Shown here in pieces: positions 28,464-46,442 of a stretch of 64,000 nt of DNA. The notes beneath the pieces are model-generated. The model searched no databases. It saw only the letters and a program-made list of their open reading frames with translations, and had not been told where the DNA came from. Each line of letters opens with the position of its first letter. Within the stretch, counting starts at the first letter, position 1. A program made the position numbers and the translations under genes. The stretch covers positions 4,161,001 through 4,225,000 of the forward strand of contig NZ_JAUSVK010000001.1 of the NCBI RefSeq assembly GCF_030814655.1. Direction: 5' to 3'. Source of the stretch: Labrys monachus (GTDB taxonomy: Bacteria; Pseudomonadota; Alphaproteobacteria; Rhizobiales; Labraceae).

Positions 28464-31400
28464 TCCGCCCTCCCCTGGGGTTTGAGGGCGCCCCGCCGCC
28501 GGCCGAGCCGCCCGGCGGCAAGGTCCAAGGCCAGATAGACGGCCGGCGTGGTGAACAGCGTCAGGATCTGGCTGACCGCCAGACCGCCCATCATGGCGAT
28601 GCCGAGCGGCTGGCGAAGCTCGGAACCGCTGCCGGTGCCCAAGGCGAGCGGCACGGCGGAGATCAGCGCCGACATCGTGGTCATCAGGATCGGCCGGAAG
28701 CGCAGCATGCAGGCCCGGTGGATGGCCTCGCGCGCGCCGAGGCCCTCGTCCCGCTCGGCGACGATGGCGAAGTCGACCATCATGATCGCGTTCTTCTTGA
28801 CGATGCCGATCAGGAGGATGATCGCGATGACCCCGATGATATCGAGATCGCTCCCCGTGACTTCCATGGCCAGCAAGGCGCCGATACCGGCGGAGGGCAG
28901 CGTCGAGAGAATCGTCAGGGGGTGGATGAAACTCTCATAGAGTACGCCGAGCACGACATACATCACGAGGACGGCGGCCAGCACGAGGTAGAGCTCGTTC
29001 GACAGCGACGATTGGAAAGCCTCCGTCGCGCCTTGGAAGTTCAGGCCGAAGCTGGCCGGCAGGCCGACGGCCTGCTGAGCCTTCCTCACGGCCGCCACCG
29101 CACCGCCGAGCGAGGCGCCCTCGGCAAGGTTGAAGGAGATCGTGGTCGCCGGGAATTGCGCGAGGTGCTTGATCTGGATCGGCTTGTGTCCGACGACGAT
29201 GCGGGCAATGGCGGAGAGCGGCACCTCGCCATTGGTCGCGGTCGAGGACGGCAGATAGATCGAATCGAGCGCCGCAAGGCCCTGGTTCAGCTTCGGGTCG
29301 GCTTCCAGGATGACGCGCATCTGGCTGGATTGGGTGAAGATGGTGCTGACGATGCGCTGTCCGAAACTGTCATAGAGTGCGTTGTCGATGGTCGCGAGCG
29401 TGATGCCGAAGCGCGCCGCTGTCGCCCGGTCGACCTCCACAGTCGCGGTAAGGCCGCTGTCCTGAAGGTCGTCTGCGACATCCGCGAGTTCGGGGGCCTG
29501 GCGCAGCAGCGCCACCAGCTTCGGCGTCCAGGTGCTCAGCACGTCGAGCGAAGGATTGTCGAGGATGAACTGATACTGGGTCGCGCTGACCTCGGTATCG
29601 ACCGTCAGGTCCTGGACAGGCTGCATGTAGAGCGTGATGCCGGTGACGCCGGCGACTTCCTTCTGGAGCCGCCGGATGATCTGGCTGGCGGAGGCGCTTC
29701 GCTCGCTCTTGGCCCGAAGATTGATCTGCAGCCGGCCGGCATTGAGGGTCGTGTTGGTGCCGTCGACACCGATGTAGGAAGACAGGCTGACGACATCGGG
29801 GTCCTTGAGCACGGCGTCGGCGAGGGCGACCTGGCGCGCGCTCATATCGGCGAAGGAGATCGATTGCGACGCCTGGGTGATGCCCTGGATGACCCCGGTA
29901 TCCTGGACGGGAAAGAAGCCCTCGGGCACCACGAGATAGAGATAGACCGTCACGCCCACCGTCCCGATGGCGATCGCCAGCGTGATCCATTGATGGTCGA
30001 GCGCGACGCCGAGAGCGACATCATAGCCGCCCAGCAGGCGATCGAACCAGGTGCGCCGTGAAGGTGACGGCGCTTCCACGGGCATGGCGCGCAGCAGCCT
30101 CGAGCACATCATCGGCACGAGGGTCAGCGACACCACCGCGGAAAGCACGATGGTGACGGCGAGAGTGACGGCGAATTCGTAGAAGAGCCGACCGATCACA
30201 TCGCTCATGAACAGCAGCGGGATCAGCACGGCAAGGAGCGAGATCGTCAGCGAAATGATGGTGAAGCCGATCTCCCGCGAGCCCTTGAGCGCGGCCTCCA
30301 TCGGGCTGAGCCCGGCCTCGATGTGCCGGCTGATGTTCTCGATGACGACGATGGCGTCGTCGACGACGAAGCCGGTGGCGATCGTCAGCGCCATGAGGGA
30401 GAGATTGTCGAGGCTGAAGCCCCAAAGATACATCGCCGCGAAGGTGCCGACGAGGGAAAGCGGTACGGACAGGCTCGGGATGAGCGTCGCGCGCAGATTG
30501 CGCAGGAACAGAAAGATCACCATCACGACGAGACCGACCGCGAGCGCCAGCTCGAATTCGACATCCTCGACCGAAGCCTGGATGGTGACGGTGCGGTCCG
30601 TCAGCACGCTGACCTTGACGGTAGGGGGCAGATCCGCCGTCCATTGCGACAGGCTCGCCTTGATGCTGTCGACGACCTCTATGACATTGGCGCCGGGCTG
30701 GCGCTGAACGCTCAGGATGACGGCCGGCGTGGTGTTCATCCAGGCGCTGAGCTGGACGTCTTCGGGTGCGCGCACGACTTGAGCGACGTCGGAGAGAAGC
30801 ACGGGACGGCCATCCTTGTAAGCGATGACCGTGCCGAGATAGTCCGCGGGATCCTCGATCTGATCGTTGGCATCGATCGTGTAGGATTGATGCGGGCCAT
30901 CGAGAGTGCCCTTCGGCGTGTTGACGTTGATGTTGTCGAGGGTGGTGCGCAGGTCATCGATATTGAGCCCGTAGGCGGCCATCGCCCGGATGTTGGCGCG
31001 CACCCGGATGGCAGGCTTCTGGCCGCCGCTCAACGTCACCAGGCCGACGCCCGAGAGCTGCGAAATCTTCTGCGCGAGCCTCGTATTGGCTAGCGTCTGG
31101 ACCTCGGTCAGCGGCAGAGTCGGTGAGGTCATGGCCAGCGTCAGGATCGCGGTGTCGGCCGGGTTCACCTTGGCATAGACGGGGGGAGCGGGAAGATCGC
31201 TGGGCAGCAGGCTGTTGGCCGCGTTGATGGCCGCCTGAACTTCCTGCTCGGCGACATCCAGGGAGACGGCGAGGTCGAATTGCAGCGTGATCACCGAGGC
31301 GCCGCCCGACGAGCGCGACGACATCTGGCGCAGCCCCGCCATCTGGCCCAGCTGCTTCTCGAGCGGCGCCGTGACGGCCGAGGTCATGACTTCGGGGCTG

Positions 31401-31561
31401 GCGCCCGGATAGAAGGTCTGCACCTGGATGGTCGCGTATTCCACGCTCGGCAGAGCCGAGAGCGGCAGCGTGCGCCAAGCGAAAAACCCCACCACCAGCA
31501 GCGCAGCCATCAGCAGCGTCGTCGCCACCGGCCGCAGGATGAAGAGGCGCGACGGGTTCAT
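28460..31561 (-). CDS. RND efflux permease, MdtB-like
   Basis: The second HAE-RND pump subunit of the operon (1033 aa, normal length). It has TM1 [21 protein letters not shown], porter motif [17 protein letters not shown]4 [21 protein letters not shown] with the Asp pair, and the usual twelve-segment layout with two periplasmic loops. At the position of the Ser/Thr insertion in its partner it has only a short turn ([14 protein letters not shown]). Two different permeases in tandem are typical of MdtBC, which function as a heterotrimer. The ATG overlaps the adaptor stop (ATGA). Confidence 0.95.
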   Translation of the reverse strand: MNPSRLFILRPVATTLLMAALLVVGFFAWRTLPLSALPSVEYATIQVQTFYPGASPEVMTSAVTAPLEKQLGQMAGLRQMSSRSSGGASVITLQFDLAVSLDVAEQEVQAAINAANSLLPSDLPAPPVYAKVNPADTAILTLAMTSPTLPLTEVQTLANTRLAQKISQLSGVGLVTLSGGQKPAIRVRANIRAMAAYGLNIDDLRTTLDNINVNTPKGTLDGPHQSYTIDANDQIEDPADYLGTVIAYKDGRPVLLSDVAQVVRAPEDVQLSAWMNTTPAVILSVQRQPGANVIEVVDSIKASLSQWTADLPPTVKVSVLTDRTVTIQASVEDVEFELALAVGLVVMVIFLFLRNLRATLIPSLSVPLSLVGTFAAMYLWGFSLDNLSLMALTIATGFVVDDAIVVIENISRHIEAGLSPMEAALKGSREIGFTIISLTISLLAVLIPLLFMSDVIGRLFYEFAVTLAVTIVLSAVVSLTLVPMMCSRLLRAMPVEAPSPSRRTWFDRLLGGYDVALGVALDHQWITLAIAIGTVGVTVYLYLVVPEGFFPVQDTGVIQGITQASQSISFADMSARQVALADAVLKDPDVVSLSSYIGVDGTNTTLNAGRLQINLRAKSERSASASQIIRRLQKEVAGVTGITLYMQPVQDLTVDTEVSATQYQFILDNPSLDVLSTWTPKLVALLRQAPELADVADDLQDSGLTATVEVDRATAARFGITLATIDNALYDSFGQRIVSTIFTQSSQMRVILEADPKLNQGLAALDSIYLPSSTATNGEVPLSAIARIVVGHKPIQIKHLAQFPATTISFNLAEGASLGGAVAAVRKAQQAVGLPASFGLNFQGATEAFQSSLSNELYLVLAAVLVMYVVLGVLYESFIHPLTILSTLPSAGIGALLAMEVTGSDLDIIGVIAIILLIGIVKKNAIMMVDFAIVAERDEGLGAREAIHRACMLRFRPILMTTMSALISAVPLALGTGSGSELRQPLGIAMMGGLAVSQILTLFTTPAVYLALDLAAGRLGRRRGALKPQGRAE

Positions 31562-32793
31562 GGCGCCGCCGGCTTCGTGCCCACCGTTTCGGAGCCTGGC
31601 GCGGCGGCAGCGGGGGCCGGGATGTTCACTTTGGCGCCATCGCTCAGATTGTCGATGCCATCCACCACCACGCGGTCGCCGGGCGAAAGCCCCGACACGA
31701 CCGCGGTCATGCCGTTCGCGGAGGGTCCGGTGGCGATCTTGCGCAGGGAAACGGTGTCGTCGCCGTTCAGGCGATACACGAAGGTACCGGGCGTGCCGGT
31801 TTGGACGGCCCGGTTCGGCACCACGACGGCATTCCGCAGCGTGTCCAGCAGCAGCGTGACGTTGACGAACTGATTGGGAAACAGCCCCCCGTCAGCGTTC
31901 GGGAAGAGCGCGCGCAGCTTGACCGTGCCGGTGGTCGTGTCGATCTCGCTGTCGACCGCGTCGAGGACGCCCTCGGCGAGTTTCTCGGTGCTCGCCCGGT
32001 CATAGGCGACGACGCCCAGTTTTGCGCCGGCCTGCAGGCGCTTCATGAGCGGCCGGATGTTGTCCTCCGGCAGGGTGAACACCACCGAGATCGGGGTCGT
32101 CTGCGCGACGACGACGATGCCGGCGGTGTCGGACGCAGTGACGTAGTTGCCGACATCGACCTGCCGCAGCCCGGCCCGCCCATCGACTGTCGACACGATG
32201 CGGCAATAGGCGATGTTGATCCGCTCCGTATCGATCTGGGCCTGATCGGCGCGCACCGTGCCCTCATATTCGCGCACGGTGGCCTCGGCGGTGTCCACGG
32301 TCTGCTTGGAGGTGGAATCCTGCTTGATGAGGCGCTGATATCGCTGGAAGTCGAGGCGTGCATTGTCGAGCAGCGCCTGGTCCTTTTCGAGCTGACCCTG
32401 ATATTGGGCGAGCAGGGCCTCATAGGGCCGCTGGTCCACCTGGGCGAGAAGATCGCCCTTCTTGACCATGTCGCCTTCGTGGAAACGGATCGCCGTCAGA
32501 TAGCCGCTGATCTGCGATTTGACCGTTACGGTCGCGAGCGAGGTGACCGTGCCGAGCGAGGGCAGCCAGATGGGGACGTCACCGCTGGCGGTGGTCGCCA
32601 CCCCGACCGACGGCACCGATTGGCCCAATGGACCGCCAGGGACACCTTGCTTCCACGGTTCACGCCAGACGATGACGGCGGCGACCGCGATGGCCAAGAT
32701 CAGGAACCAAGGCCAGATACGTCGGCCTCGTGTACCCTTGCTGGAAGGTTCGGGAACCTCCGGCTTTTGAGACGGCTCGACTTCACTGCCCAT
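31558..32793 (-). CDS. RND efflux periplasmic adaptor, MdtA-like
   Basis: A membrane-fusion protein linking the permeases to the outer membrane channel (411 aa). One TM anchor ([21 protein letters not shown]) lies near residue 28. A lipoyl/barrel-sandwich region with an alpha-hairpin follows ([22 protein letters not shown] near 115), then a beta-barrel and membrane-proximal domain ([19 protein letters not shown]). I use the ATG at 32793; a TTG two codons upstream is possible. First gene of the adaptor-permease-permease-channel operon; a candidate operator lies about 100 bp upstream. Confidence 0.93.
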   Translation of the reverse strand: MGSEVEPSQKPEVPEPSSKGTRGRRIWPWFLILAIAVAAVIVWREPWKQGVPGGPLGQSVPSVGVATTASGDVPIWLPSLGTVTSLATVTVKSQISGYLTAIRFHEGDMVKKGDLLAQVDQRPYEALLAQYQGQLEKDQALLDNARLDFQRYQRLIKQDSTSKQTVDTAEATVREYEGTVRADQAQIDTERINIAYCRIVSTVDGRAGLRQVDVGNYVTASDTAGIVVVAQTTPISVVFTLPEDNIRPLMKRLQAGAKLGVVAYDRASTEKLAEGVLDAVDSEIDTTTGTVKLRALFPNADGGLFPNQFVNVTLLLDTLRNAVVVPNRAVQTGTPGTFVYRLNGDDTVSLRKIATGPSANGMTAVVSGLSPGDRVVVDGIDNLSDGAKVNIPAPAAAAPGSETVGTKPAAP

Positions 32794-33054
32794 GAACAAC
32801 GCACTAACGACGACAGGGCCTCACATTGGCCCAGTGACGTTGGGATATGAGGCCATGGCGACGCTTCCTCAACCGTTTTGTTGATTTATATACGGACTCA
32901 CACGCCGTATCAGGATTGATACAATGGCCTTGGACATTGAGCGCCGCCCACGCCCGGATGTCGTCGAGGCACTCCTCTCGGGATTTTCCGAGCATCACAT
33001 TGGCATTGGCCAATTAGAGCCAAGAGGACGGTATCCGCGATGGGTATTCCAACG
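32794..33054. promoter_or_regulatory. Promoter region of the efflux operon with inverted repeat
   Basis: This AT-richer gap lies between the efflux operon and the porin terminator. ATACGG at 32890-32895 and CCGTAT at 32905-32910 form an inverted repeat with nine bases between, next to TTGATTTATAT, and could bind a TetR-type repressor. A 69-codon open frame on the minus strand (32804-33013) has no recognisable features and I do not call it a gene. Confidence 0.35.
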
Positions 33055-33082
33055 GAAAACGCCGCGTCGGATGACGCGGCGT
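33055..33082 (-). terminator. Intrinsic terminator of the porin gene
   Basis: On the minus strand a perfect 10-bp stem ACGCCGCGTC / GACGCGGCGT with an ATCC loop runs straight into TTTCC, 31 bases after the porin stop. Confidence 0.8.
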
Positions 33083-33112
33083 CTTCAGATTTGGGGATCG
33101 CGCGGTCGCGGA

Positions 33113-34321
33113 TCAGAAGGTGCGGCGGATGCGGATGCCGGCGCCGATCGCGTGGGCATTCGGGCTCGTGCCTTCCGGATCCTTGTTCTGGTACCAGGCT
33201 TCGGCACCGACGATGAAGCCCTTGACCATGGTGTAGTTCACCTGGCCGCCGATGACGTAGAAGTTGAAGTTGTCGCTGACCGCGGTGGCGATCGACGGCG
33301 CATCGTAGTTCAGGTAGCCGCCGAAGAGCACCGCCTGCAGGGCCGGGGTGATGTTCAGGCCGGCTTCGCCCTGGACGGTCCAGCCCTTGGAGAGGGCGAG
33401 GTCATGCGGCGCGAGCGGATTGCCATAGGCGTCGGCGCTGCCGGCGTTGAGGTACTTCATGGCGCCGTCGGCATAGCTCGCTTCCACTGCGATATAGGCG
33501 CCGGACATGATCGGGAAGTTCAAATTGCCGCCGATGCCGACCGCATAGCCATATTTGCTGTCATAGCCGACGGTCGACGGGTTGCTTTCATGCGAGGCGG
33601 CCATGATCTGGACGCGGCCCCAGTTCTTGTTGTCGTCGTAACCGATGACGCCGACGACATCGGGAACCGAGGAGCCGCCATAGGCCAGCGTGTCGCTGAC
33701 GGAGTTGACGGTCGCCGAGCCGAAGGTGCTCGTCGAACGGTTGGAGACGGGATCTTCGACCGACAGGGCGCCCCAGAACTTGCCGAACTGGGCCGTGTAG
33801 CTCAGCAATTCCCGCCGGTCATGTTCGCCGAAATAGGGGGCGAAGAACTCGGCCTGGTAGTACTGCTCGTAGAAGGAATAGGGCGACCACGCATAGCCGG
33901 CCGTCAGGCCGCCGAACTGGATATAGGCGCGGCGGACACTGAGGAAGTTCGTGCCGGTGGTGCCGTTCTGAGTCGTGCCGAGGGAGTTGGTGTCGGCCTG
34001 AAGTTCCAGGAACGAACGCAGGATGCCGTAGTCGGTCTGGGTACGGGCATCGAAGCGGATACGTGTCTGCGAGCGGAACGTGGTGACGTTGCTCTTCCGG
34101 GTCGACGGCTCGGTGTAGAAATAGTCGGCGCGGATCTGGCCCGAGATCTGCAGGCAGGTGTCGGTGCCGGGAATGTAGAAGAAGCCCGGGCCGAAGGCCG
34201 AGCATACTTTCACATATTCCACGGCTTCGGACTTGGCCATCGGCAGGTCGGCAGCCGACGCGGCGCCCAAGGACACCAGACCTGCGGCAAAGCCCAGAAG
34301 AATAGATTTGATTGTCATCAA
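33113..34321 (-). CDS. Porin, Porin_2 (alphaproteobacterial) family
   Basis: An outer membrane trimeric beta-barrel porin of 402 aa. It has a signal peptide (MTIKSILLGFAAGLVSLGAASA, cleavage before ADLP), then the family opening EAVEYVKVCSAFGPGFFYIPGTDTCLQISGQIRADY with its conserved Cys pair. It contains many aromatic beta strands and ends in a C-terminal Phe (RIRRTF), the assembly signal. The promoter-proximal AGGGGGT gives a strong ribosome-binding site. It is flanked by its own terminator and stands alone. Such porins are usually abundant general diffusion pores. Confidence 0.93.
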   Translation of the reverse strand: MMTIKSILLGFAAGLVSLGAASAADLPMAKSEAVEYVKVCSAFGPGFFYIPGTDTCLQISGQIRADYFYTEPSTRKSNVTTFRSQTRIRFDARTQTDYGILRSFLELQADTNSLGTTQNGTTGTNFLSVRRAYIQFGGLTAGYAWSPYSFYEQYYQAEFFAPYFGEHDRRELLSYTAQFGKFWGALSVEDPVSNRSTSTFGSATVNSVSDTLAYGGSSVPDVVGVIGYDDNKNWGRVQIMAASHESNPSTVGYDSKYGYAVGIGGNLNFPIMSGAYIAVEASYADGAMKYLNAGSADAYGNPLAPHDLALSKGWTVQGEAGLNITPALQAVLFGGYLNYDAPSIATAVSDNFNFYVIGGQVNYTMVKGFIVGAEAWYQNKDPEGTSPNAHAIGAGIRIRRTF

Positions 34322-34671
34322 GACCCCCTAATAACGTTAAACATACAACTCGATCTGGCGATGATACCGCCAAGAATAAGTCTATGTTCCTTCACCGCAA
34401 CAGCGAGGATGGGGCAATCTGTTGCCGCCCAAATCGGTGCTGCGTTGCAGTACGATTGGTCTCGGACAGACGGGGTCGAATAACAATGGCAAGCTGTGTC
34501 ATGCTTCCGACACAATCGGCCTTTGTCCATGACTGTGATAAATTTAGCACATGCGGCCGATGGCCCGCCGCGACAGGCTGCGGCGGGTCCGCTTCGGGAC
34601 TCGCGCGGGGGGTGGCGTTCCGGCCGAAGGGCGGTGCCGGCGGGGCACCGCAGCGGGCTACGAGGCCGCTC
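34322..34671. promoter_or_regulatory. Porin leader and promoter region
   Basis: The 350-bp gap downstream of fumarase holds the porin promoter on the minus strand. Visible features are a strong ribosome-binding site (AGGGGGT) next to the porin start, an AT-rich stretch at 34325-34385, and an inverted repeat GGCG..CGCC at about 34358-34373. No gene is apparent in the GC-rich half near fumarase. Confidence 0.4.
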
Positions 34672-36312
<1,641 letters not shown>

Positions 36313-36548
36313 GAGGGAAAGGCTCCGGCAGGTCATCGACATCAGGGCGGTTCCAAACTGCCCATCGCGCCATGATGTAATCGCTATCGGCCTCCCTGCC
36401 TATAGGAGCATCGGCCTCGGGCGCGGGCATTTCCGCGCCGGCCGCGCCCGCGGGGAAGGCGCGGGTCCCGTCCCCCGATGTCCTGAAAGCACCATGATAG
36501 GTCGGTTCATCTCTAGCCGGTAGCGCCGGGCGGTGTAATCTCCGGCCA

Positions 36549-38108
<1,560 letters not shown>

Positions 38109-38115
38109 GGCGGAG

Positions 38116-39195
38116 ATGGCCACGCAGACCCTCTACAGGCATCTCGACGAAGCCCGGCCATGGAGCGACCGCGCCGGGCAGCTCGAATGCGTCGCCGTGA
38201 TGCATGAAGGCCGCGACGTCGCGACCTTCACCTTCCGTGCCCCCGACGACAGCTGGTTCCGCTACGAACCCGGCCAGTTCGTCACGCTGGAACTGCCGAC
38301 GGCGGAAGGGCCGGTGCTGCGCACCTACACGCTGTCGTCCAGCCCCTCGCGCCCGCTCTCGATCAGCGTCACCGCCAAGGCCCAGGCCACCAGCGTCGGC
38401 ACGCGCTGGATGCTGGAGAACCTCAAGCCGGGCACGCGCCTCAAGGCACACGGGCCGGCGGGCCAGTTCACGTTCCACCGCCACCCGGCGGAACGCTATC
38501 TCTTCATCTCCGCGGGATCGGGCATCACGCCGATGATGTCGATGACGCGCTTTGCCGAAGATCACGGCAGCGCCGTCGACATCGCCTTCGTCAACTGCGC
38601 GAGAAGGCCGTCCGACATCATCTTCCGCCACGAGCTCGAGCGGATGGCGGGACGCATGCGGCACCTCAGACTGGCCTGGATCGTCGAGGAGAGCGATCCG
38701 GGGGAGGCCTGGACAGGGTTCCGCGGGCGCCTCAATGCGCCGGCGCTGCGCCTGATCGCACCGGACTTCCGCGAGCGCGAGATCTTCTGCTGCGGCCCCG
38801 CCCCCTTCATGGCCGCGGTGAAGGACATGCTGGAGGCGAATGGCTGCGACATGCGCCGCTATCACGAGGAGAGCTTCCATCCGCCGGAACCAGACGCCCT
38901 CGCGGCCGGCGGCGAGCCGGCCGACGGCGCGGCGCAGGGCAGCGTCGCCTTCGTGCAGTCGGGCATCGAAGTGCCGGCGACCGGCGGGGAGACCATCCTC
39001 CAGCTCGCCAGAAGCGCCGGGCTCAACATACCCACCGGCTGTACCATGGGCCTGTGCGGCACCTGCAAGGTGCAACGCCTCTCGGGGGACGTGGCGATGG
39101 CGCATCAGGGCGGCATACGCGAGGAGGAGATCGACGCCGGGCTGATCCTCGCCTGCTGCAGCCGCCCGCTCGGGCGCGTCGAGATCGAAGCCTGA
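38116..39195 (+). CDS. Ferredoxin:NAD(P)H oxidoreductase, GbcB-like
   Basis: The electron-transfer partner of the Rieske oxygenase (359 aa). Order of domains: flavin-binding barrel with LRTYTLSSSPSRPLSIS near residue 75, NAD-binding domain with ISAGSGITPMMSM near 135 and EIFCCGPAPFMAAVKDML near 220, then a C-terminal plant-type [2Fe-2S] domain. The cluster Cys are in GCTMGLCGTCKVQ and LACCSRPLG. This matches the FNR-plus-ferredoxin layout of GbcB. It starts eight bases after the oxygenase stop and is under the same riboswitch. Confidence 0.9.
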   Translation: MATQTLYRHLDEARPWSDRAGQLECVAVMHEGRDVATFTFRAPDDSWFRYEPGQFVTLELPTAEGPVLRTYTLSSSPSRPLSISVTAKAQATSVGTRWMLENLKPGTRLKAHGPAGQFTFHRHPAERYLFISAGSGITPMMSMTRFAEDHGSAVDIAFVNCARRPSDIIFRHELERMAGRMRHLRLAWIVEESDPGEAWTGFRGRLNAPALRLIAPDFREREIFCCGPAPFMAAVKDMLEANGCDMRRYHEESFHPPEPDALAAGGEPADGAAQGSVAFVQSGIEVPATGGETILQLARSAGLNIPTGCTMGLCGTCKVQRLSGDVAMAHQGGIREEEIDAGLILACCSRPLGRVEIEA

Positions 39196-39211
39196 CCGGC
39201 CGACGACGATG

Positions 39212-39235
39212 CCCGCGCCGGCAGACCGGCGCGGG
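39212..39235 (+). terminator. Hairpin ending the oxygenase operon
   Basis: A perfect 10-bp GC-rich stem (CCCGCGCCGG / CCGGCGCGGG) with a CAGA loop lies 16 bases after the reductase stop. A further imperfect hairpin (GTGGCCGGC..GCCGGCAC) is at about 39403-39423. They separate this transcript from metH. Confidence 0.6.
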
Positions 39236-39456
39236 GCGACTTCATCGTCCATCCGCGCGCCCGTCTGGCTTCTGTCGCGCCCGCGCCGGGCCTGCCCGGC
39301 AGCGAGCGAGCGCGGGTGCGCGCCCGCGCATTGTCCGGCCGGCAGCGCGTGGTGACAGCGACGACACAGGGGTCGGCGTCCTCAGATCAATCACCGGAGG
39401 GGGTGGCCGGCATCAGCCGGCACGATAATCGTTGCACTGGGCACGCTTGCAGCTAT

Positions 39457-39478
39457 GATATAAGGATATCTTGATATC
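39457..39478. promoter_or_regulatory. Palindromic operator ahead of metH, SahR-like
   Basis: GATATAAGGATATCTTGATATC is a 22-base imperfect palindrome centred on GATATC (arms match at six of eight positions), 22 bases before the metH ATG in an AT-rich patch. ArsR-family SahR regulators, which sense S-adenosylhomocysteine, are known to control metH and ahcY in many Proteobacteria through AT-rich palindromes. I match the site by type and position only; I could not check the consensus. Confidence 0.5.
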
Positions 39479-39500
39479 ACTATATCGTTATAGGCGCAGA

Positions 39501-43271
<3,771 letters not shown>

Positions 43272-43361
43272 GTCTTCCCGCGACAGCGCCCTACCGGGTG
43301 CGCCGAGGGAGCCTCGATCACCGACCGGCCTCTTCGCCACGCGGCAGACACGAAGTTACCG

Positions 43362-43401
43362 GGAGGTAAATTGCTATTCCATCGAATCGCAATTTACCTC
43401 C
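43362..43401. terminator. 13-bp inverted repeat between metH and cckA
   Basis: GGAGGTAAATTGC at 43362-43374 and its exact complement at 43389-43401 flank a 14-base loop in the 217-bp convergent gap. The stem lies 91 bases after the metH stop and could act as a bidirectional terminator. The lack of a strong T-run makes this tentative. Confidence 0.45.
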
Positions 43402-43432
43402 ATCTTATTGTTTCGGCTTGCTTTCTTCACCG

Positions 43433-43454
43433 AAAAGCCGATCGGCTCTTCTGG
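43433..43454 (-). terminator. Terminator of cckA
   Basis: On the minus strand AAGAGCC-GATC-GGCTTTT forms a 7-bp stem (one G-U pair) ending in T-rich sequence, 35 bases beyond the cckA stop. It shares its core with the hairpin after purB. Confidence 0.6.
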
Positions 43455-43488
43455 AAAATGCCGTCGCGATCGGCAAGCGCGCGGCGCG

Positions 43489-46050
43489 CTACGGCCCCAT
43501 GTTCGATTTCACCGCCTCGACCAGCTGCTTCATCGAGAACGGCTTGGGCAGGAACGCGAACTCCTCGCCCTCGGGCATGTTCTTGGCGAAGGCCTCCTCG
43601 GCATAGCCCGAGACGAAGATGATGCGCGTCGTCGAATTGCGCTTGCGCAGTTCCTTCAGAAGGGTCGGCCCGTCCATTTCCGGCATGACGACGTCCGATA
43701 CCACGAGATCGATCTTGCCGCCCGCATCCTCCATCGCCTGCAGGGCCTCGATGCCGGAACCGGCCTCGATCACCTCGAAGCCGCGGGCAACCAGGGTGCG
43801 GGCAGACAAGGCGCGCAGGGCTTCCTCGTCCTCGACGAGGAGGATGCGCCCGCGACCGGTGAGGTCCGTCATCTCCTTGGCCTTGGCGGCGCCCGCCCCC
43901 GGGGCGGCTGCGGCGGTGTCGGCCTCGGCCTGGACCGATGCCTTGGCGGTCTCGGTCAGGCGCGGCAGGAAGATCTGGAAGAGCGTGCCCTTCCCTTCGA
44001 CCGAATGCACCAGGATCGAGCCGCCGGTCTGCTTGACGATGCCGTAGACGGTGGAGAGGCCGAGGCCCGTGCCCTTGCCGACATCCTTGGTGGTGAAGAA
44101 GGGTTCGAAGATCTTGTCGAGAATGGCGGTCGGGATGCCGCTGCCATTGTCCTCGACCTCCACCACCACATAGTCGGCGGGCGGCAGATCGCTCCGGTCC
44201 ATCGCGCTCGCTTCGGAAATCGGCACGTTGCGCGTGCGGATGATGACCTTGCCGCCGTCGGGCATCGCATCGCGCGCGTTGACGGTGAGGTTCATCACCA
44301 CCTGCTCGAACTGGTTGACGTCGACCTTGACAGGCCACAGGTCGCGGCCGTGCACGACGTCGAGCGCCACCTTCTCCCCCAGCAGGCGCCGCAGCAGCAT
44401 CGAAAGGTCGGAGACCGCCTCGTTGAGATCCAGCACTTGCGGACGCAGCGTCTGCCGGCGCGAGAACGCCAGGAGCTGGCGCACGAGGTTGGCGGCCCGG
44501 TTGGCGTTGCTCTTGATCGACATGATGTCCTGGAAGGCGGGGTCCCCCGGCTTGTGGCTGCCGATGAGGAAGTCCGCCGCCAGCATGATGGCGCCGAGCA
44601 CATTGTTGAAATCATGGGCGACGCCGCCGGCGAGCTGGCCGACGGCGTGCATCTTCTGGCTCTGGGTGAACTGCTCCTGCAGCGCACGCTGCTCGGTGGT
44701 GTCGATCACATAGACGATGGCCGCTTCCCTGTCGTTCTCGCCGCCGTCGACGGGCGCGAACCAGAAGCGGGCGGAACGGGTGCCCTGCCCGACGAGCGAG
44801 GCTTCCGCCGGATCGACGTCGCCGCGTCCGGCCATGGCCAGGCGGGCGAGCTTGGTGAGGCCCTCGCGGTCACGCTCGACCACGGTGTCCAGGAGCGAAT
44901 GGCCGGCCGCCTCGCCCCGCAGCGAGCCCTTGAACAGGCGAAGGAAAGCGGCGTTCGTGCGAACGATCCGGGCGCCTTCGTCGACGGTCGCGATCGCCAG
45001 CGGCGAATTGTTGAAAAAGCGGGCGAAACGCACCTCGGCGGCGCGCAGGCCCTCGGAGACGTCGCCGCCCGGCCCGCGATAGATCACCAGCGTCCGCGAC
45101 GGGCCGGAATGGCCGTCGGCAGCGAAGGCGATCTTGTGGAACAGGCGCACCGGCATGATGGTGCCGTTGCGCCGACGCAGGTCGACGTCGAAGATCTCCG
45201 TCCGCACGCTGCCGGGCTCGCCGGGCTGGGTCACCACCAGCGCACCGGCATTGTTGGGCACCACATCCGCCAACGTCAGCCCGCCGGTGCCGAACTGGGC
45301 GAGGTCATAGTCGAGCCAGCCCGCCAGCGTGGCGTTCATGTAGACGATCTCGCCGGAAGGATCGGCGGAGAAGAAGCCGGCCGGCGCATGGTCGAGATAG
45401 TCGATGGCGTGCTGCAATTCCTGGAATATGTTTTCCTGGCGTTCGCGTTCGCGCGTGATGTCGGCGACCGTCCACACGGTCTCGGCCGTTCCCGACGGGC
45501 GGGTCACGGGCCGCACCCGCACGCGATACCAGGAGGCGGTGCCGGCCGGCGGCGCCGAGGCGATGCGGAACTCCTCGGTCAGGCGCTGGCCGGCACGCGC
45601 CGCCTGCGCCAGCCGATAGGTCGCCTCCGACACGTCGGGGTCGCCCGTGAAGGCGCGTTCCACCGTGCGCATGTCCTGCTCGCCGACCGCACCCGTCAGG
45701 GTGAGATAGGCCGCGTTGGCGTAGATCACCCTCCCTTCACGGTTGGTGACGAGGATGCCCTCCGGCGAATCGTCGACGATCAGTTTCGTCAGATCGTTGC
45801 GCGCCACGGAGGTCTGGCCGAAATGCACGATGCCGACGACCCAGGCGAAAAGGCAGGACATGCCGACGGCGGCGAGAATGGCCAGCACGATGTAGCTCGC
45901 CATCGTTCCAGCCTTGGGCGGCAGCCACCACACCAGGGCGGAAAGGGCCAGAATCACGAGGGCGAGCAGGAGCACGCGGAGAATGCCGCTCGGCCGCTCG
46001 CTGCGATCGACAGCAACGCCGCGCGTCGCCGCGTCCTCGCCCTCTGCCAT
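43489..46050 (-). CDS. cckA: Cell-cycle hybrid histidine kinase CckA
   Basis: The membrane sensor kinase/phosphatase that feeds the CtrA-CpdR phosphorelay in alphaproteobacteria (853 aa). Layout: two TM segments (about 24-43 and 50-76), PAS domains between about 85 and 460, the dimerisation/phospho-acceptor helix with [14 protein letters not shown] (His about 479), and the ATPase domain with N-box [10 protein letters not shown] and G-boxes VEDNGSGIP and [15 protein letters not shown]-terminal receiver follows with phospho-Asp in [14 protein letters not shown] (about 786). I start at the ATG at 46050; the frame is open further. It is divergent from a FliO-like gene, as in many Hyphomicrobiales. 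Confidence 0.94.
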   Translation of the reverse strand: MAEGEDAATRGVAVDRSERPSGILRVLLLALVILALSALVWWLPPKAGTMASYIVLAILAAVGMSCLFAWVVGIVHFGQTSVARNDLTKLIVDDSPEGILVTNREGRVIYANAAYLTLTGAVGEQDMRTVERAFTGDPDVSEATYRLAQAARAGQRLTEEFRIASAPPAGTASWYRVRVRPVTRPSGTAETVWTVADITRERERQENIFQELQHAIDYLDHAPAGFFSADPSGEIVYMNATLAGWLDYDLAQFGTGGLTLADVVPNNAGALVVTQPGEPGSVRTEIFDVDLRRRNGTIMPVRLFHKIAFAADGHSGPSRTLVIYRGPGGDVSEGLRAAEVRFARFFNNSPLAIATVDEGARIVRTNAAFLRLFKGSLRGEAAGHSLLDTVVERDREGLTKLARLAMAGRGDVDPAEASLVGQGTRSARFWFAPVDGGENDREAAIVYVIDTTEQRALQEQFTQSQKMHAVGQLAGGVAHDFNNVLGAIMLAADFLIGSHKPGDPAFQDIMSIKSNANRAANLVRQLLAFSRRQTLRPQVLDLNEAVSDLSMLLRRLLGEKVALDVVHGRDLWPVKVDVNQFEQVVMNLTVNARDAMPDGGKVIIRTRNVPISEASAMDRSDLPPADYVVVEVEDNGSGIPTAILDKIFEPFFTTKDVGKGTGLGLSTVYGIVKQTGGSILVHSVEGKGTLFQIFLPRLTETAKASVQAEADTAAAAPGAGAAKAKEMTDLTGRGRILLVEDEEALRALSARTLVARGFEVIEAGSGIEALQAMEDAGGKIDLVVSDVVMPEMDGPTLLKELRKRNSTTRIIFVSGYAEEAFAKNMPEGEEFAFLPKPFSMKQLVEAVKSNMGP

Positions 46051-46442
46051 GATCAACCCCACCGCTCCGATGCAACAGCGATTCGCCAGCACGAACCCGA
46101 TCCACGTTCAGCTGGACTAGCAGCACACCATTCAAAATGTGTTAACCTCGTTAGCCAAAAATATGTTGCTGTTTGCACTTGTCACATCAGTTCGTCGTTC
46201 AATTGCATCGGACCGCGATTCACTCGCAGCATCCATGCGGTAAAAACGTCGGCATGCCGCCTCGAATTGGGGGTATCGTCTGATTTTTAGGCGCGAACGG
46301 CAGGAATTAAGCGAATTTCGTGACATAGATGTTGATTCTTTGCCGCGAGCAGTTCTTTAGAAGCCGACAGGCAGGCCAAAGTGGTCGCATCTGGCGGTAA
46401 GGGTACAAGGACCTGGGGCGGTCTGGTTGAGGAAGCGTATCG
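46051..46442. promoter_or_regulatory. Divergent promoter region cckA / fliO-like
   Basis: This 392-bp AT-richer spacer holds both promoters. I see a TTAACC half-site of CtrA type at 46141-46146 but no second half at the correct spacing. GAGGAAG lies seven bases before the FliO-like ATG. No gene is apparent. Confidence 0.4.

Noticed and set aside
32804..33013. 69-codon minus-strand frame upstream of the efflux operon
   Set aside because: It overlaps the likely promoter and operator, has no ribosome-binding site and no recognisable domain.
46141..46155. TTAACCTCGTTAGCC as a CtrA site upstream of cckA
   Set aside because: The two half-sites have five instead of seven bases between them and the second is not TTAA.
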